DNA of 64,000 bases from Aphrocallistes beatrix (GCA_963281255.1 OY725492.1:3401104-3465103); one strand, 5' to 3'. Counted from the first letter of the stretch, positions 21,276 through 33,720 are shown. A program made the numbers and translations. The notes: generated by a model from the letters alone, not told the origin.

Positions 21276-22674
21276 GATATACATATCTTATATATTAAAA
21301 TGCTAGGATTTTTTTGTTTGTGGGTGTGTATCTCTTTGTCCGAATTGATTGAAGAATTGTTAAGTCGTAGAGATATGAAAATTGGAATGTAGGTGTCAAA
21401 TGATATGACCACGATTAAGTTCTAAGATCTAAGCGAAATTTTCACACCTCTGCAAAAAAATGGAAAACAATTTTTCACATATTTTCTATACTAAATAAAG
21501 GACTACACTAATCACAATAGTAATCATTGTGCGACACTACGTACAATCGATCGTCATTGTTATTAATTAATACTTCAAAGCCACAACTTATGTTTGATAT
21601 CTTAAATGTATTATAATGTATGGCAATAAAAAAGATTATGTGCATATTTGAAAAACCGATGAAAATCCTGGGGCACATTCCCTGAAAGCGGAATTCAATC
21701 GTTAATGTCACTGACAATGTGATAACCCAGACTTATAATCATAACAAGCGCGCTTCGCTTGCTTGCGCTGCGCGGCTTGCGGACACTACGTGTCCGCAGA
21801 GTCGCTTTGCGGGCGCCTGGAGTTACTCAATCTAAACTATTTTGGAATTTTTTTCCTTTACTATATATATATTGTAAACAAAGGTCAACGAATAATTTTT
21901 CATATGGATCCGAAAATATGATATTCGAAATCTACACCCCTGAAAACCCCATGTCAAACCGTTGAAAGCTAGTTTCTAGCCTATTTATGTAATTTGTTTA
22001 CTTGATGTATCTATTGTAAACAAAGTAAACAAATAATGTATCATATCGATCTGAAAATATGATATTCCAAATCTACACCTCTAAAAACCCCATGTCAACT
22101 GTTGGAAGCTAGTTTCTAGTCTATTTTTGTAATTTGTTTACTTTATGTATCTATTGTAAACAAAAGTAAACAAATAATTTATCATATCGATCTGAAAATA
22201 TGATATTCGAAATCTACACCCCTAAAAACCCCATGTCAACTGTTGGAAGCTAGTTTCTAGCATAACTTTCAAAATTCGTCAAATCGTGTGAAAATATGTA
22301 TATAAAGGTGTGAAAATATAGAAATAACATTTTTAACTGCTATACACTATAATATATAATTGAGACATTCATAAAACTTATTGCTTTGAAGTATTAATTA
22401 CAATTACAGCCTACAATATTGTCGTATAATGATTTCTATTGTGTGAGTGAAGCCGTACATAGAATTGTATAGAAAAGGTGTGAAAAATTGTTTTCCATTT
22501 TTTTCGCAGAGGTGTGAAAATTTCGCTTAGATCTTAGAACTTAATCGTAGATTCATCATTTGAAACCTACATGCCAATTTTCGTATCTCTACGACTTGCC
22601 AATTCATCAATCAATTCGAACAAACAAACAAAAAAAAAATCCTAGCATTTTAATATATAAGATACATATATCAT
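21274..22674. mobile_element. Foldback/long-TIR element (1.4 kb, arms about 215 bp)
   Basis: The left arm starts atgatatacatatcttatat (21274) and the right arm ends with its complement at 22674. Arms continue through gaattgattgaagaatt, aagatctaagcgaaa and aatggaaaacaatttttcac. A GC-rich head like that of the GC-headed MITEs (21745-21825) and a three-unit tandem repeat lie inside. There is no transposase. A solo fragment occurs at about 7385-7500. Confidence 0.8.
21862..22262 (+). repeat. Three tandem units of about 115-145 bp inside the foldback element
   Basis: Each unit has attgtaaacaaa, gaaaatatgatattc, aaatctacaccc, aaccccatgtcaa and gctagtttctag in the same order. Units start near 21866, 22012 and 22153; the third is shorter. 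Confidence 0.8.
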
Positions 22675-23163
22675 AGCACGAAAATGCTCACGATTAAGAT
22701 CCATTGTGTTGTAAAGTGAATTACTCAAGTCATGTATGCTCTAAGTTACTACTACGTAAATGATAGCAGGATCATCGTATCGACTTGAAATTTGGGTTAC
22801 TAACAAGTAAAATACGGATAGTTGAATAATATCTAAATTGCTATCCGATTTCAATGGAAACTGAATTTGTGGCTAAAAACTTTCCGCGTGCCCCTCGTTC
22901 CATAGTCTGTAATTTCAAATTGTAATTAATTGTAATATCCCAAAATAAAGGGATCTTTTCTATTTTATTCTGAAATTATCCAACTACAATATAATGGTTA
23001 TAAATTAGATATTTCTGAGATTTTAGAACTCTCTCTCCCTGTAAAGACAAATAGTAAGTTCTGTTCATTGGGTATAAAATTTATTATACTCAAACGATCT
23101 TAGTTATTAAGGTCCTTAGATATTGTAATTCGAATATTTTCAATGATTTTTCGATTCTATGAC

Positions 23164-23655
23164 TTAGAAATGTGCTTTGTATGGTGAGTTTTGAGAAAAA
23201 AAATGTGTCCTGGTACGCAGCGAAAATCGTGAATCAGGGCCCACTGCTTTTCAAGTTATCTTCCCAGAGTGTTCAAATTCTAGGAAAAGTTAGCTCCCAC
23301 ATTTTCCTCGAACACTCTAAATTTGTAGAGATATAAGATGTTCAGATCAGTGCATTTTGAAGACCAATTGGATCAGATTTTATGTGATGTGAAAAAAATT
23401 GCCATTTTGGGGAATTTTGCAAAATGTACCTAATTTGAACTGCGACTGAATAACTTTTTCTCGTTTCTAATAACGAATCCAGTGGATTTATGAAATATTT
23501 CTATGGCGAATGAAAGGTACCTGGTGCTAAATCGTCATGGGACATCGATTATAAAGACATTTTTTACAGAAGCAGTGGGCCCTAATTCGCGATTTTCGCT
23601 GCGTGCCAGGACACATTTTTTTTCTCAAAACTCACCATACAAAACACATTTCTAA
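23164..23655. mobile_element. MITE with about 85-bp terminal inverted repeats
   Basis: The left arm, ttagaaatgtgctttgtatg to gggcccactgctt, is inverted at about 23570-23655 (aagcagtgggccc ... cacatttctaa). The body is about 490 bp and non-coding. Its right end touches the next GC-headed MITE. 22675-23163 shows nothing recognisable. Confidence 0.8.
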
Positions 23656-24127
23656 ACTCGCTTCACTTGCTTGCGCTGCGCGGCTGGCGGACACTTTGTG
23701 TCCGCCGGAGGCTCCCTTCGGTCGCCTGGGGTCACACTGGATAATTATAAGGGAGATAACATCTCTAAATGTGTCTATCTTAGTGTTAAAATCGATATCA
23801 CTCGGAAAATCACCAAATTTGTCATTTTTAAAATTTTTGATGCGTAGTGATGACGTCATAACTGAGTGAGTCGTCATTTTTTGACGATAGTTGCATCATA
23901 TGTGAGATGTATTAATATACACACATTCTATTAAAATTTCAGCCTTCTATCACTTAAAATGACTGAGTTATGGTCGAAAAACTGAAATTTCTAATTCTGA
24001 AAAATGTGACAATGACTTCATAATTTCATGATGAGTTGACATTTTCGTCTGAGCTCAGAACTTACTTGAGCCATAGCCAAAAAACTCCCACATGCCAAAA
24101 ATTAGCTTTCTGCGCCTGGCATATATA
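23656..24127 (+). mobile_element. GC-headed MITE, copy 5 (right end missing)
   Basis: Head cttgcttgcgctgcgcgg at 23664, ggcggacactttgtgtccgcc and body as in other copies. The tail stops at ctgcgcctggca, where a pogo-like element has been inserted. Confidence 0.78.
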
Positions 24128-24129
24128 TA

Positions 24130-24620
24130 CACTCGAACCTCTCTTATCGGGGCAGTGCCAGACCGGAGGGTGCCCCGATATCGGAGGTCCGGATAAGAGA
24201 GGTGCCCGTAACTCAGAAATCAACTTGAATAGCAGTTTATAGTGTTAAAACTGTCAATTTGTATAATGGGTGAGTTTAAACAATATCTAGTGCCCGGAAC
24301 TTAGAGGTTATCAAAATTTGAGTTCCTGATAAGAGAGGTGATTGTAAAATAGATATTCTATAAAGGAAAAGAAACTATTCCATTGCGATTGATTAATACA
24401 TTTTAAGCAGTATTTACCCCTGAATATATTAGATGTCGCAATTATCTTCCAAATTAATTATCAAAGTTCATTAAATAATATTACATGATAATGATTGCTG
24501 GAATTGTGGTTAATAATTGACTTGAAAATAGGACAATGCATATTGACTAAATGTCGAAAGGGCTGCCCGGTTGAGAGAGGTACCCGGATATCGGAGGTCG
24601 CGATAAGAGAGGTTCGAGTG
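24130..24620. mobile_element. pogo/Tigger-like MITE, type B
   Basis: Terminal inverted repeats cactcgaacctctcttatcg and its complement ending at 24620, flanked on both sides by TA, as expected for Tc1/mariner-pogo elements. 491 bp, non-coding; more TIR-like words (ggataagagaggt, gataagagaggtg) recur inside. Confidence 0.8.
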
Positions 24621-24630
24621 TATATATATA

Positions 24631-24964
24631 CAGTACACCCTCGATAGTCCGAACCTCGCCAATCCGAACCCTCGCTAATCTGAACACTTCATTCTTAAAA
24701 TCTGAGCACCCAAAATATAATTTTATATTCGCCTCTATGCTTTGAATAAACGTTTATAAACTTAAATCTATCAATAAGATTGAGAAACCTCGTTAAATAA
24801 GCAATCATAGCGAAATAATATCCTTGATATTCTAACAATGCAAATTTATTATAATTAATGCCCCATTGAATTAGTGTTATTTCACTAATCGGAACAAATT
24901 CACTAATCCGAACGATTTTTTCGATGATTGGAACAGAGCTGTTCGGATTAGCGAGGGTGTACTG
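24631..24964. mobile_element. pogo/Tigger-like MITE, type C, copy 1
   Basis: Ends cagtacaccctcg... and ...gcgagggtgtactg with TA duplications. The 334-bp body is closely similar to 35597-35897. Confidence 0.82.
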
Positions 24965-25127
24965 TATATATATATATATCATAGACTCCTTTAACTAAGG
25001 ACTGGAGGGTCTCATACTCGGGTCCTGCAACTTGAGTCTATTGCCTATCACTATAACTAGTCGTTATTTCGGTGGTGAGAAATGTACTATTGTTGGATAG
25101 GAAGTCGCATATGGTGAATTCATTGGC

Positions 25128-25327
25128 NNNNNNNNNNNNNNNNNNNNNNNNNNNNNNNNNNNNNNNNNNNNNNNNNNNNNNNNNNNNNNNNNNNNNNNNN
25201 NNNNNNNNNNNNNNNNNNNNNNNNNNNNNNNNNNNNNNNNNNNNNNNNNNNNNNNNNNNNNNNNNNNNNNNNNNNNNNNNNNNNNNNNNNNNNNNNNNNN
25301 NNNNNNNNNNNNNNNNNNNNNNNNNNN
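25128..25327. other. Assembly gap (200 N)
   Basis: Exactly 200 undetermined bases; the round length suggests a placeholder gap. Frames crossing it are artefacts. The sequence around it (24965-25717) shows no supportable gene. The piece gtactaaccgagatctactg just right of the gap resembles a pogo-like right end, so the gap may hide part of such an element. Confidence 0.95.
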
Positions 25328-25717
25328 GTACGTGCTTTTTTCCGCTTCCTGGAGGGGTACGTACTAACCGAGATCTACTGTATATCATACAAGGGAGGCA
25401 AAATTATAGGATCCAATATATGTCCAGATAATCCTACGAAAACTGTAATTGCTATCATGGTGTCTAGCCTTCAGAAAAAATGATCCTGCATTGTTCGTCT
25501 GTTACCATGAAGGGCCAGCGAGGAAAATTCTAGTCGAGCTTGCTTTAAACTCAATAGTAGGTAGCAATGATTGTGATGTCTGGGAAAATACATGTCCTTC
25601 CTGCAATATTCCTCGTTTTTCGATTCTACGTAGGTTGTTATTTATTTCAGGAAATTGTACAAGTATGATAGCTAATAAATTAAAAAATTATAATTTCATG
25701 GTACATAGTATGTAGAG

Positions 25718-26003
25718 CAGGGGTTCTTAACCGAAACAATCATGTTATCCCCTTGCGAAATTACTAATAGACATCCTTCCCCTCCCCTGACTAATCAACA
25801 TTAAATTGTATTATAATATTCTTTAAACCAACGGTCTGAATATTAGAGTAGATTCGAGCAGATTCTAGTATTAGCATTTAATGTGACACTTGCATATTTT
25901 TTTCAGATATTATAAGGTTTACCCAATTTGATAAATAAATTTCCCAAAAAAATCCACCAAATTCCCTCCTAGGGGGGAATTCCCCCCCGGTTAAGAACCC
26001 CTG
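25718..26003. mobile_element. hAT-type MITE with perfect 8-bp target duplication
   Basis: Terminal repeats caggggttcttaacc and ggttaagaacccctg bound a 286-bp element. The 8-mer atgtagag occurs on both sides (25710-25717 and 26004-26011), which is diagnostic of hAT-family insertion. Confidence 0.92.
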
Positions 26004-26517
26004 ATGTAGAGGAATTGAAAAACGTAAATTGAAAGTAACTCTTAATATCCTTATATTTTTATATAGTGTGTTTAACTTTATTTTTCTTTATTTAGTTCAG
26101 CTGTAAGCGCGGCCAACCTTTCTCACATCCCAGTAACTCAACCCTCAATTTGTTAATCGGAGACAACAAAAGCGCTAAAATGATCGAAAGAAAGTTTATG
26201 TATTGTAAAACTGTTTTAATACATTATTAATTGTCATTGTATTAGTATTGTCTTGTTTATTTCAATTATTTAAATGAAATATATGATATCACTTCAACTC
26301 TCAATATAGTATAGTATGATGGAGACATTTAAAATAGAAATTAATGAGGGTTAGATCAAATGTGAACGCTCAAGGCCATCACTCAAATCATTATGTACTA
26401 AAATTACCACGAAATATTGAAAAGTTGGTATTTCATTGTTCGGCTTCGATCGCATCCCTGGTCCAAATTTCACATTCTACTGTGAGGCCTGAGTTAAGTA
26501 GGCCATGGTAAAATGTA

Positions 26518-28375
26518 TAAATTTAGGAATAATTTTAGGACAATTATGTTAATTAAAAGGCCTATTTCGAATATATTTCAACTATCAAAAAAATAAAAAC
26601 ATAAGTATAATGGAGGAATAGAAATTCAGTTGAGTACTGAGTTTATTATCTTCATAGATGTAGACATTCTAGATATCACAGCTTCTCCACTGAATGTTAA
26701 TTAAGAGTAATCGTTCTTAGAATATTTGGGATTTATAATACCAAAATGAGATATGAAGTTCTAGTAACCAAATCCATCATTCCGCCTTTAGTACTGTTCT
26801 CTTTTGAACAGTGAGGCTCCTTCTTTTTTGATTGATAATTCTTTTTCCAATCTTGATATTCTTTTCTGTAGCTTCACATTATGGAGCATTAAGAGCTTAA
26901 GATGTGCTTGAAAGTCTCTCTCGTCGTGCAGGACCATCTCCCTCCTCTGTACCTTCACTCTGCACCCGAATTGAGAGAAAGGACACTCTATAATGTGCAA
27001 GGGACAGTCTTGAGTGAGATGAATAGACATGTTCTTCCTTTCCATCGCTTTTGCTCCATTACATTTATTAGGACAGGTAATATAAACATCTCCACAGATG
27101 TTTAAATGTGTGTTCATTCTACAATATTTGATTGTAGAGTTACAGTTGTCACATTGAACAGTTCTCATGGGACAACATGCCTCGTGTGCCGCTACGTCCT
27201 TCCTTCCCACCTTACACACATTTCCTTTCTCATCCTTACATCCCAGAGGACAGGCCACAGGGAGTAGTTCACACTCTTCAAGATGATGGAGCAGCCTACT
27301 CAGTTCATCTTTCCAAGAACAACCTCTGATGGGACAGGAAACCTTTAAAAGTGGAAATAAATAATTCCGTGAAACGACACTATTCATAAACAAGTTAAAT
27401 TGAACCTCACCTTTTTCTTGATGATAGTATCTCTATTTATCTGAGCTGTTTGTTTGTTTACATTATTGGGAATACAAAACGAGCATGCAACTTCTTGTTT
27501 ATCACCATTCATAAACAAACAAGCATTTCTTAACATTCCTCTGCAGTAGTGACAGAGTAGAAAATTGGCTTCTGTCGTCGTTAACATTTCAATGAACAAT
27601 TCTCTCTTCCATCCTCCGTAACTACCATCATCTCGCCTCACACAAACTAGCTCGTCAAATCGGCATCTCGTGTCTAGACCAGAAGTGGAGTTAAGATCAG
27701 AATACAGAGAAATATTTACTCCATCAGAAGACAATACAAAAATATCTGGATGTTTCCTGATAAATTGCATCAAAGTTCCATATTTGCTGCTATATTTCTC
27801 GGTCCAGGAAGTGCCCGTCTTTTCACGGATAGTACGAAGGATGCGATCATGAGAAGCTGGTGATTTTCTTTTCATCAGAATCGAGACAATAAGCTCTGTT
27901 GGGTCTGCGTAGTCAGCAGCTGTGAGGGAATCCTCGCCCCAGGTCCCACGATTTCGACTCTTCGCAGCTAGGTCGACGCTATCCACAGAATCGAAATCTC
28001 TCCTTCTCTTACCAGAAGAGGAAATTGTGTTGGTTGTGGGATAAAGCATGGAAGTGGAGGAGCTAGGCTCAGTTAAGGATTTACTCCTAATCTTCTCGGA
28101 AATAGGGCGCGTTGGCGGATTTAAGAACTTCGTACTGAATAGGGAAGGTCTAGTCAAGTGTGAGATAGATGCAGGATGGAGAGGTTTCGGTATCACAGAC
28201 CCGCTCGAATATATCTTTTTTGTCTTCATTGCTTCAAGACGCCTGATTAGTATTACTGATGTGGTTTATAACAAAGCTATAATTTCATATACAAATACTT
28301 GAATAAAATGCCAGTTATATTATCTAATACGAGCAGTGTAAGCAGTCTTAAACCTAATATATATTGAGTTCCACA
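26518..28375 (-). repeat. Segmental duplication unit A (TRAF gene 1 plus flanks)
   Basis: Matches 30029-31860 throughout coding and flanking sequence (3' flank aggaataattttagga... at 26524 and 30035). It continues beyond the gene start to tacgagcagtg...gcagtcttaaacc at 28329-28352. In unit B that same end lies at about 35531-35555, pushed away by a transposon cluster. Confidence 0.88.
26788..28229 (-). CDS. TRAF-type zinc-finger protein with winged-helix and RING-like segments, gene 1
   Basis: Two exons: 28229-27411 and 27342-26788, with a 68-bp GTGAGG...TTTAAAG intron in phase 0 (27343-27410), giving about 457 residues. The N-terminus is Ser/Pro/Arg-rich with a basic GKRRRD stretch. A winged-helix segment follows (ELIVSILMKRKSPAS ... 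FIRKHPDIFVLSSDGVNISLY), which I read as LOTUS/OST-HTH-like. Next is a RING-like cluster (CHYCRGMLRNAC ... ACSFC) lacking an obvious RING His. Exon 2 encodes three to four TRAF-type zinc fingers (CPIRGCSW, CPLGC, CPMRTVQCDNC, CPNKC, CPFSQFGC) and a short coiled coil, then stops without a MATH domain. TRAF fingers usually serve signalling complexes downstream of immune or death receptors; the actual partner here is unknown. It lacks a 12-residue piece present in gene 2. Confidence 0.82.
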
Positions 28376-28609
28376 CCGATGTTAGATGACTCTTAATTTT
28401 TTGACTTTCTTAAAAGTGCTTTTGATAAAGATATTTTGATTTGAATCAAATGTAGAAAAACTGAAATCAAGAGTTATGACAAAACAACAGATACAAATAC
28501 AATACATATACATAACAGGATAGGGAATCATACATAGTACAGGTAATTCATAATAACAAGTAAGTACATACATATATACACATCACAAAAAACAACAGTT
28601 ACAATGTTC

Positions 28610-28680
28610 AAAGTTAGTATGTACAGTAAGTGATCTAGTATACAGTTATACTAAGTCACTTAATGTACATACTAACTTTT
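28610..28680. repeat. Short inverted repeat (hairpin)
   Basis: aaagttagtatgtaca at 28610 is complementary to tgtacatactaactttt ending at 28680, with a loop of about 38 bases. It lies upstream of TRAF gene 1. Confidence 0.7.
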
Positions 28681-28912
28681 AAGTGCTTTAATATACATGT
28701 ATTTCAATTTTAAAACAATTTCTACTAATCCTCTTGTGCGGTTTGGTGCCTTTGATTAAAAGTAGAGAGATGTGTAAATATATTCCAAATGTTTATTGGC
28801 AAATATTCATGAAGACGAACCCTGTAAGTATAGTATCCTAAATGATCTAAATAGTGATCAGTTTCAGATCTGATGATACGGCTGTATAATGAATTAATAA
28901 ATACTTCTAGAA

Positions 28913-29046
28913 ATCAGGAATAATTCCACCAAAGTATCTAAAACATACCAACCCTTTTCAAAAGGATCAAATGTTTTGATACTACCACTGTATCAAAACA
29001 TCCTTTTGAAAAGGGCTTTATATACTTTAGTGGAATTATTCCTGAT
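28913..29046. repeat. 134-bp palindromic MITE-like element
   Basis: Arms atcaggaataattccacc and its complement, with an inner pair cccttttcaaaagga / tccttttgaaaaggg and gttttgata/tatcaaaac. Almost the whole element folds on itself. No TSD was identified. The rest of 29047-30028 has no supportable feature. Confidence 0.75.
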
Positions 29047-30028
29047 GCGTATGTTTCTTTAAAACCGGTTACTCTCAAAATACACTCTCCATAATAAAGA
29101 AGATCTCACTGACTGAAGAAATTTGATGAACATAGGCTGTTAATGAAGAAATTTGTAGTTGACCATAGAAATGAACTCATAATCAAAAGGTGGAGAGTAG
29201 TGCTGAAAACTGTGAATATTATCACAAAAAATTTGATACTTTAAGAAATGCTTTAAAAATATTAGAGCAAAGACTTGGTTAAAAAGATGATTGATTACAA
29301 AGTCTATGTTTTTGAGAAGCGGATGAACTTTCTAAATATCAAAAATGCAATAACGTCGCATTCAGCAAAAGAAAACTCTTACGAACTTACAAGCAAAAAA
29401 AAGAATTTCTTCAGGTCTGACACTGAACAATCCAATTTTCCTTTCCTTTAATGAAAAAATAATGTTGAATAGTCTGGCGGACGTACAAGGATCATTGTAT
29501 AGTTGAAGATTATGTTTTCAGAAGTGGAGCCAATGAAAAGTCCTTCATCGGCCCTAAGGGGTCTAAAGCGTGTAAACCCGACAAAAGAATTTCCACGATT
29601 TCAAAGACTGTTCTTCCATTGAGGTTGAAGTTAACTCGAATTATTATAGTATGTGATAGGGGAAAGTGTAGAATTACTTATCTATTCAGAACCAATGTCC
29701 AAAATGTATTAACTTAGATTGAAATCAGCCTGTCCATCAAATGAGGCACCGGTTTGCTCTAAAAATCGGCGCTGACTCTTCCGGAGCCGCCATTTTTGGG
29801 GTTTTAACTCTGAAAAAGCTTAGAGGGAGCACTGATCGGCGAAACCACCTCATTTTCGAAAATTGACAAGAAATACAGAAAACTAATTGGAAACCCAGAT
29901 AATGCACACTGCACACTGCATATTATGATATGTCACAAATTCACAAAAGTTATACAAGAGTAAGAAATGATAGTTAAGAGAACAATTCAATAATGTTTAG
30001 AAATATAAATATACAAATACGTACGTAT

Positions 30029-31860
30029 AAATTTAGAAATAATTTTAGGATAATTATGTTAATTAAAATGCCTATTTCGTATATATATTTAAATTATCAA
30101 AAAATAAAAGCATATAGGAATAGAAATTCAGTTGAGTACTGAGTTTATTATCTTCATAGATGTAGACATTCTAGATATCACAGCTTCTCCACTGAATGTT
30201 AATTAAGAGTAATCGAATCGTTCTCAGAATATTTGGGATTTATAATACCAAGATGAGATATGAGGTTCTAGTAACCAAATCCATCATTTCGTCTTTAGTA
30301 CTGTTTTCTTTTGAACAGTGAGGCTCCTTCTTTTTTGACTGAAAATTCTTTTTCCAATCTTGATATTCTTTTCTGTAGCTTCACATGATCGAGCATTAAG
30401 AGCTTAAGATGTGCTTGAAAGTCTCTCTCGTCATGCAGGACCATCTCCCTCCTCTGTACCTTCACTCTGCACCCGAATTGAGAGAAAGGACACTCTATAA
30501 TGTGCAAGGGACAGTCTTGAGTGAGATGAATAGACATGTTCTTCCTTTCCATCGCTTTTGCTCCATTACATTTATTGGGACAGGTAATATAAACATCTTC
30601 ACAGATGTTTAAATGTGTGTTCATCTTACAATATTTCATTGTAGAGCTACAGTTGTCACATTGAACGGTTCTCATGGGACAACATGCCTCGTGTGCCGCT
30701 ACGTCCTTCCTTCCCACCTTACACACATTTCCTTTCTCATCTTTGCATCCCAGAGGACAGGCCACAGGGAGTAGTTCACACTCTTCTAGATGATGGAGCA
30801 GCCTACTCAGTTCATCTTTCCAAGAACAACCTCTGATGGGACAGGAAACCTTTAAAAGTGGAAATAAATAATTCCATGAAACGACACTATTTATAAACAA
30901 GCAAAACTGAACCTCACCTTTTTCTCGACGATAGTATCTCTATTTATCTGAGCTGTTTGTTTGTTTACATTATTGGGAATACAAAACGAGCATGCAAGTT
31001 CTTGCTTACCAGCTGTAATAAACAAACAAGCATCTCTTAACATTCCTCTGCAGTAGTGACAGAGTATAAAATTGGCTTCTGTCGTCGTTAACATTTCAAC
31101 GAACAATTCTCTCTTCCATCCTCCGTAACTACCATCATCTCGCCTCACACAAACTAGCTCGTCAAATCGGCATCTCGGCACACCATCGCTGTGGATAGGT
31201 TCAGGGGGTGAGGTGTCTAGACCGGAAGTGGAGTTAGGATCAGAATACAGAGAAATATTAATTCCATCAGAAGACAATACAAAAATATCTGGATGTTTCC
31301 TGATAAATTGCATCAAAATTCCATATTTGCTGCTATATTTCTCAGTCCAGGAAGTGCCCGTCTTTTCACGGATAGTACGAAGGATGCCATCATGAGAAGC
31401 TGGTGATTTTCTTTTCATCAGAATCGAGACAATAAGCTCTATTGGGTCTGCGTAGTCAGCAGCTGTGAGGGAATCCTCGCCCCAGGTTCCACAATTTCGA
31501 CTCTTCGCAGCTAGGTCGACGCTATCTACAGAATCGAAATCTCTCCTTCTCTTACCAGGAGAGGAAATTGTGTTGGTTGTGGGATAAAGCATGGAAGTGG
31601 AGGAGCTAGGCTCAGTTAAGGATTTATTCCTAATCTTCTCGGAAACAGGGCGAGTTGGCGCATTTAAGAAATTCGTACTGAATAGGGAAGGTCTGGATGA
31701 GTGTGAGTTAGATGCAGGATGGAGAGGTTTCCGTGGCACAGACCCGCTCCAATATATCTTTTTTGTCTTCATTGCTTCAAGACTCTTGATTAGTATTATT
31801 GATGTGGTTTATAACAATGCTATAATTTCATATAAAAATACTTAAATGAGATCCCAGTTA
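30029..31860 (-). repeat. Segmental duplication unit B (TRAF gene 2 plus flanks)
   Basis: Partner of 26518-28375 at a spacing of about 3.51 kb. Its distal end is interrupted at about 31870 by the transposon cluster and resumes at about 35526-35582. Confidence 0.88.
30295..31772 (-). CDS. TRAF-type zinc-finger protein with winged-helix and RING-like segments, gene 2
   Basis: Exons 31772-30918 and 30849-30295 with a 68-bp phase-0 intron at the same place as gene 1; about 469 residues. Same order of parts: basic Ser-rich N-terminus, winged-helix segment (ELIVSILMKRKSPAS, KHPDIFVLSSDGINISLY), Cys cluster (CHYCRGMLRDAC ... ACSFC), TRAF fingers and a coiled coil ending KREFSVKK-like before the stop; no MATH domain. 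It keeps a 12-residue insert (SPPEPIHSDGVP) before CRFDELVCVRRDDG that gene 1 has lost in frame. The open reading frame is intact, and most differences from gene 1 are conservative, so both copies appear to be under selection. The promoter side is heavily altered by the inserted cluster 31874-35525. Confidence 0.82.
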
Positions 31861-31873
31861 TATTATATTATAT

Positions 31874-32319
31874 AAGTAGAGGCGCCCTTCGCGCGCCTAG
31901 GCTCACATTGATTAATGAGGATGTGGATAACATCTCTGGATACGTCTGTCTTCCTGTTATAATCGATATCGTTCGAAAAATCACAAAATTTGTCAATTTT
32001 TTTTGATGCGTAATGATGACGTCATAACAGAGAGATGAATCATCATTTTTTTTATGAGAGTAGCATCAAATTTGTTATGTATTAATATACACATTCTATT
32101 AAAATTTCAGCCATCCATCACATAAAATGGCTGAATTATAGTTGAAAAACTGAAATTTCTAATTATAAAAAGGTGACAATGACGTCATAATTCGATGATG
32201 GGTTGACGTTTCCGTGAGGTCAGAACTTAGTGGAGCCATAGCCAAAAGACTCCCACATACCAAAAATCAGCTTTCTGCGCTTGGCAGTTTCTTCAATCAA
32301 TTCGTTACAGATACATATA
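31874..32319 (+). mobile_element. GC-headed MITE, copy 6 (divergent head)
   Basis: The head is reduced to ggcgcccttcgcgcgcc. Body words (gataacatctc, aatgatgacgtcataac, tgacaatgacgtcataat) and the ttcttcaatcaattcgttac tail are as in other copies. Confidence 0.75.
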
Positions 32320-33086
32320 TCCTTACTATTAAAACTCGATTAATCTATATACGTATATATATACAGTCGACTCGCTTAATAGGGCCACTGTTTAATTGGG
32401 TCAACCGCTTAATCGGGCCACTTTTGGTAGGACCGGAATAGCTCTTACACATAGAAGCTAATACAAAATATTTTCGGTTAATAGGGTTCTCCGCTTGAAT
32501 CGGGCCAAAATGTCCTCTGACCGATGTGACCCTATTAAGCGGAGTCGACTGTATATACAAGCGCGCTTCGCTTGCTTGCGCTGCGCGGCTGGCGGACACT
32601 GTGTCCGCCGGAGGCGCCCTTTGGGCGCCTGTGGTCACCATTGATTAATTATATGGGAAACAACATCTCTAAATACGTCTGTCCTACTATTATAATCGAT
32701 ATCGTACGGAAAAATCACCAAATTTATCAATTTTTAAAATTTTGGTGCGTATTGATGACGTCATCACAGAGTGATGAGTCATCATTTTATGATAGTTGCA
32801 TCATATGTGAGGTATGTTGCTATACAGATTCTATTAAAATTTCAGCCTTCTATCTCTTATAATGGCTGAGTTATGCTCGAATAACTGTATTGCTTAACTT
32901 TTGAAAATGTGACAATGACGTCATAATTCCATGATGAGTCGACATTTTACTCTGAGCTCAGAACTTAGTGGAGCCATAGCCAAAAGACTCCCACATGCCA
33001 AAAATCAGCTTTCTACGCCTGGCAGTTTCTTCAATCAATTCGGAACAGAGAGAGAGATATATACATATACAGTTTAATAGTAAGGA
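32320..33086 (+). mobile_element. GC-headed MITE, copy 7, interrupted by a pogo-like MITE
   Basis: Left terminal repeat at 32320; the TA spacer is broken by 32364-32551; GC head at 32558; ends with tttaatagtaagga at 33086. Confidence 0.75.
32364..32551. mobile_element. pogo/Tigger-like MITE, type A, copy 1
   Basis: Ends cagtcgactcgcttaat and ...aagcggagtcgactg with TA on both sides; 188 bp. The same family occurs at 34474, 52548 and 58651. Confidence 0.85.
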
Positions 33087-33090
33087 TATA

Positions 33091-33567
33091 TCCTTACTAT
33101 TAAAACTCGATTAATGTTTACAAGCGCGCTTCGCGCTTGCTTGCGCTGCGCGGCTGGCGGACACTTTGTGTCCGCCGGAGGCTCCCTTCGGTCGCCTGGA
33201 GTCACATTGGTTAATTATAAGGGAGATTACATCTCTAAATATGTCTGTCCTACTGTGCTAATCGATATCACTCGAAAAATCACCAAATTTGTGAATTTAA
33301 AATTTTTTGATAATAGTTGCATCATATGTGAGGTATGTTAGTACACAGATTCTATTAAAATTTCAGCCTTCTATCTCCTATAATGGCTGAGTTATGCCCG
33401 AATAACTGTGTTGCTTAACTTTTAAAAATGTGACAATGACGTCATAATTCCATGATGAGTCGACATTTTGCTCTGAACTCAGAACTTACTGGAGCCATAG
33501 CCAAAAGACTCCCACATGCAAAAAATCAGCTTTCTGAGCCCGGCAGTTTCTTCAATCAATTCGTTAC

Positions 33568-33604
<37 letters not shown>

Positions 33605-33632
33605 AATAACAATCGAGTTTTAATAGTAAGGA
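33091..33632 (+). mobile_element. GC-headed MITE, copy 8 (complete ends, internal deletion)
   Basis: Best-defined member: left end tccttactattaaaactcg at 33091 and right end cgagttttaatagtaagga at 33632, 542 bp. The segment with the first TGACGTCA and the TGAGTCA is deleted (aattttttgataatagttgc). Confidence 0.85.
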
Positions 33633-33651
33633 CAAGCGCGCTTCGCGCTTG
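33633..33651. repeat. 19-bp GC palindrome wedged between two MITEs
   Basis: caagcgcgcttcgcgcttg sits exactly between the right terminal repeat of copy 8 and the left terminal repeat of copy 9. It equals the opening of the MITE head, so it may be the rest of a MITE reduced to its head, or an insertion target. Confidence 0.75.
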
Positions 33652-33687
33652 TCCTTACTATTAAAACTCGATTAATGTTTGTTTGTT

Positions 33688-33720
<33 letters not shown>

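Noticed and set aside
25038-25431. Open frames on both strands crossing the N gap
   Set aside because: They exist only because undetermined bases contain no stops; the flanks show no coding signal.
33452-33664. Small frames repeated in several MITEs (for example beginning MMSRHFALNSELTGAIAKRL)
   Set aside because: They recur only because the MITE body is repeated; frames differ between copies and include TA-repeat codons, so no conserved protein is implied.
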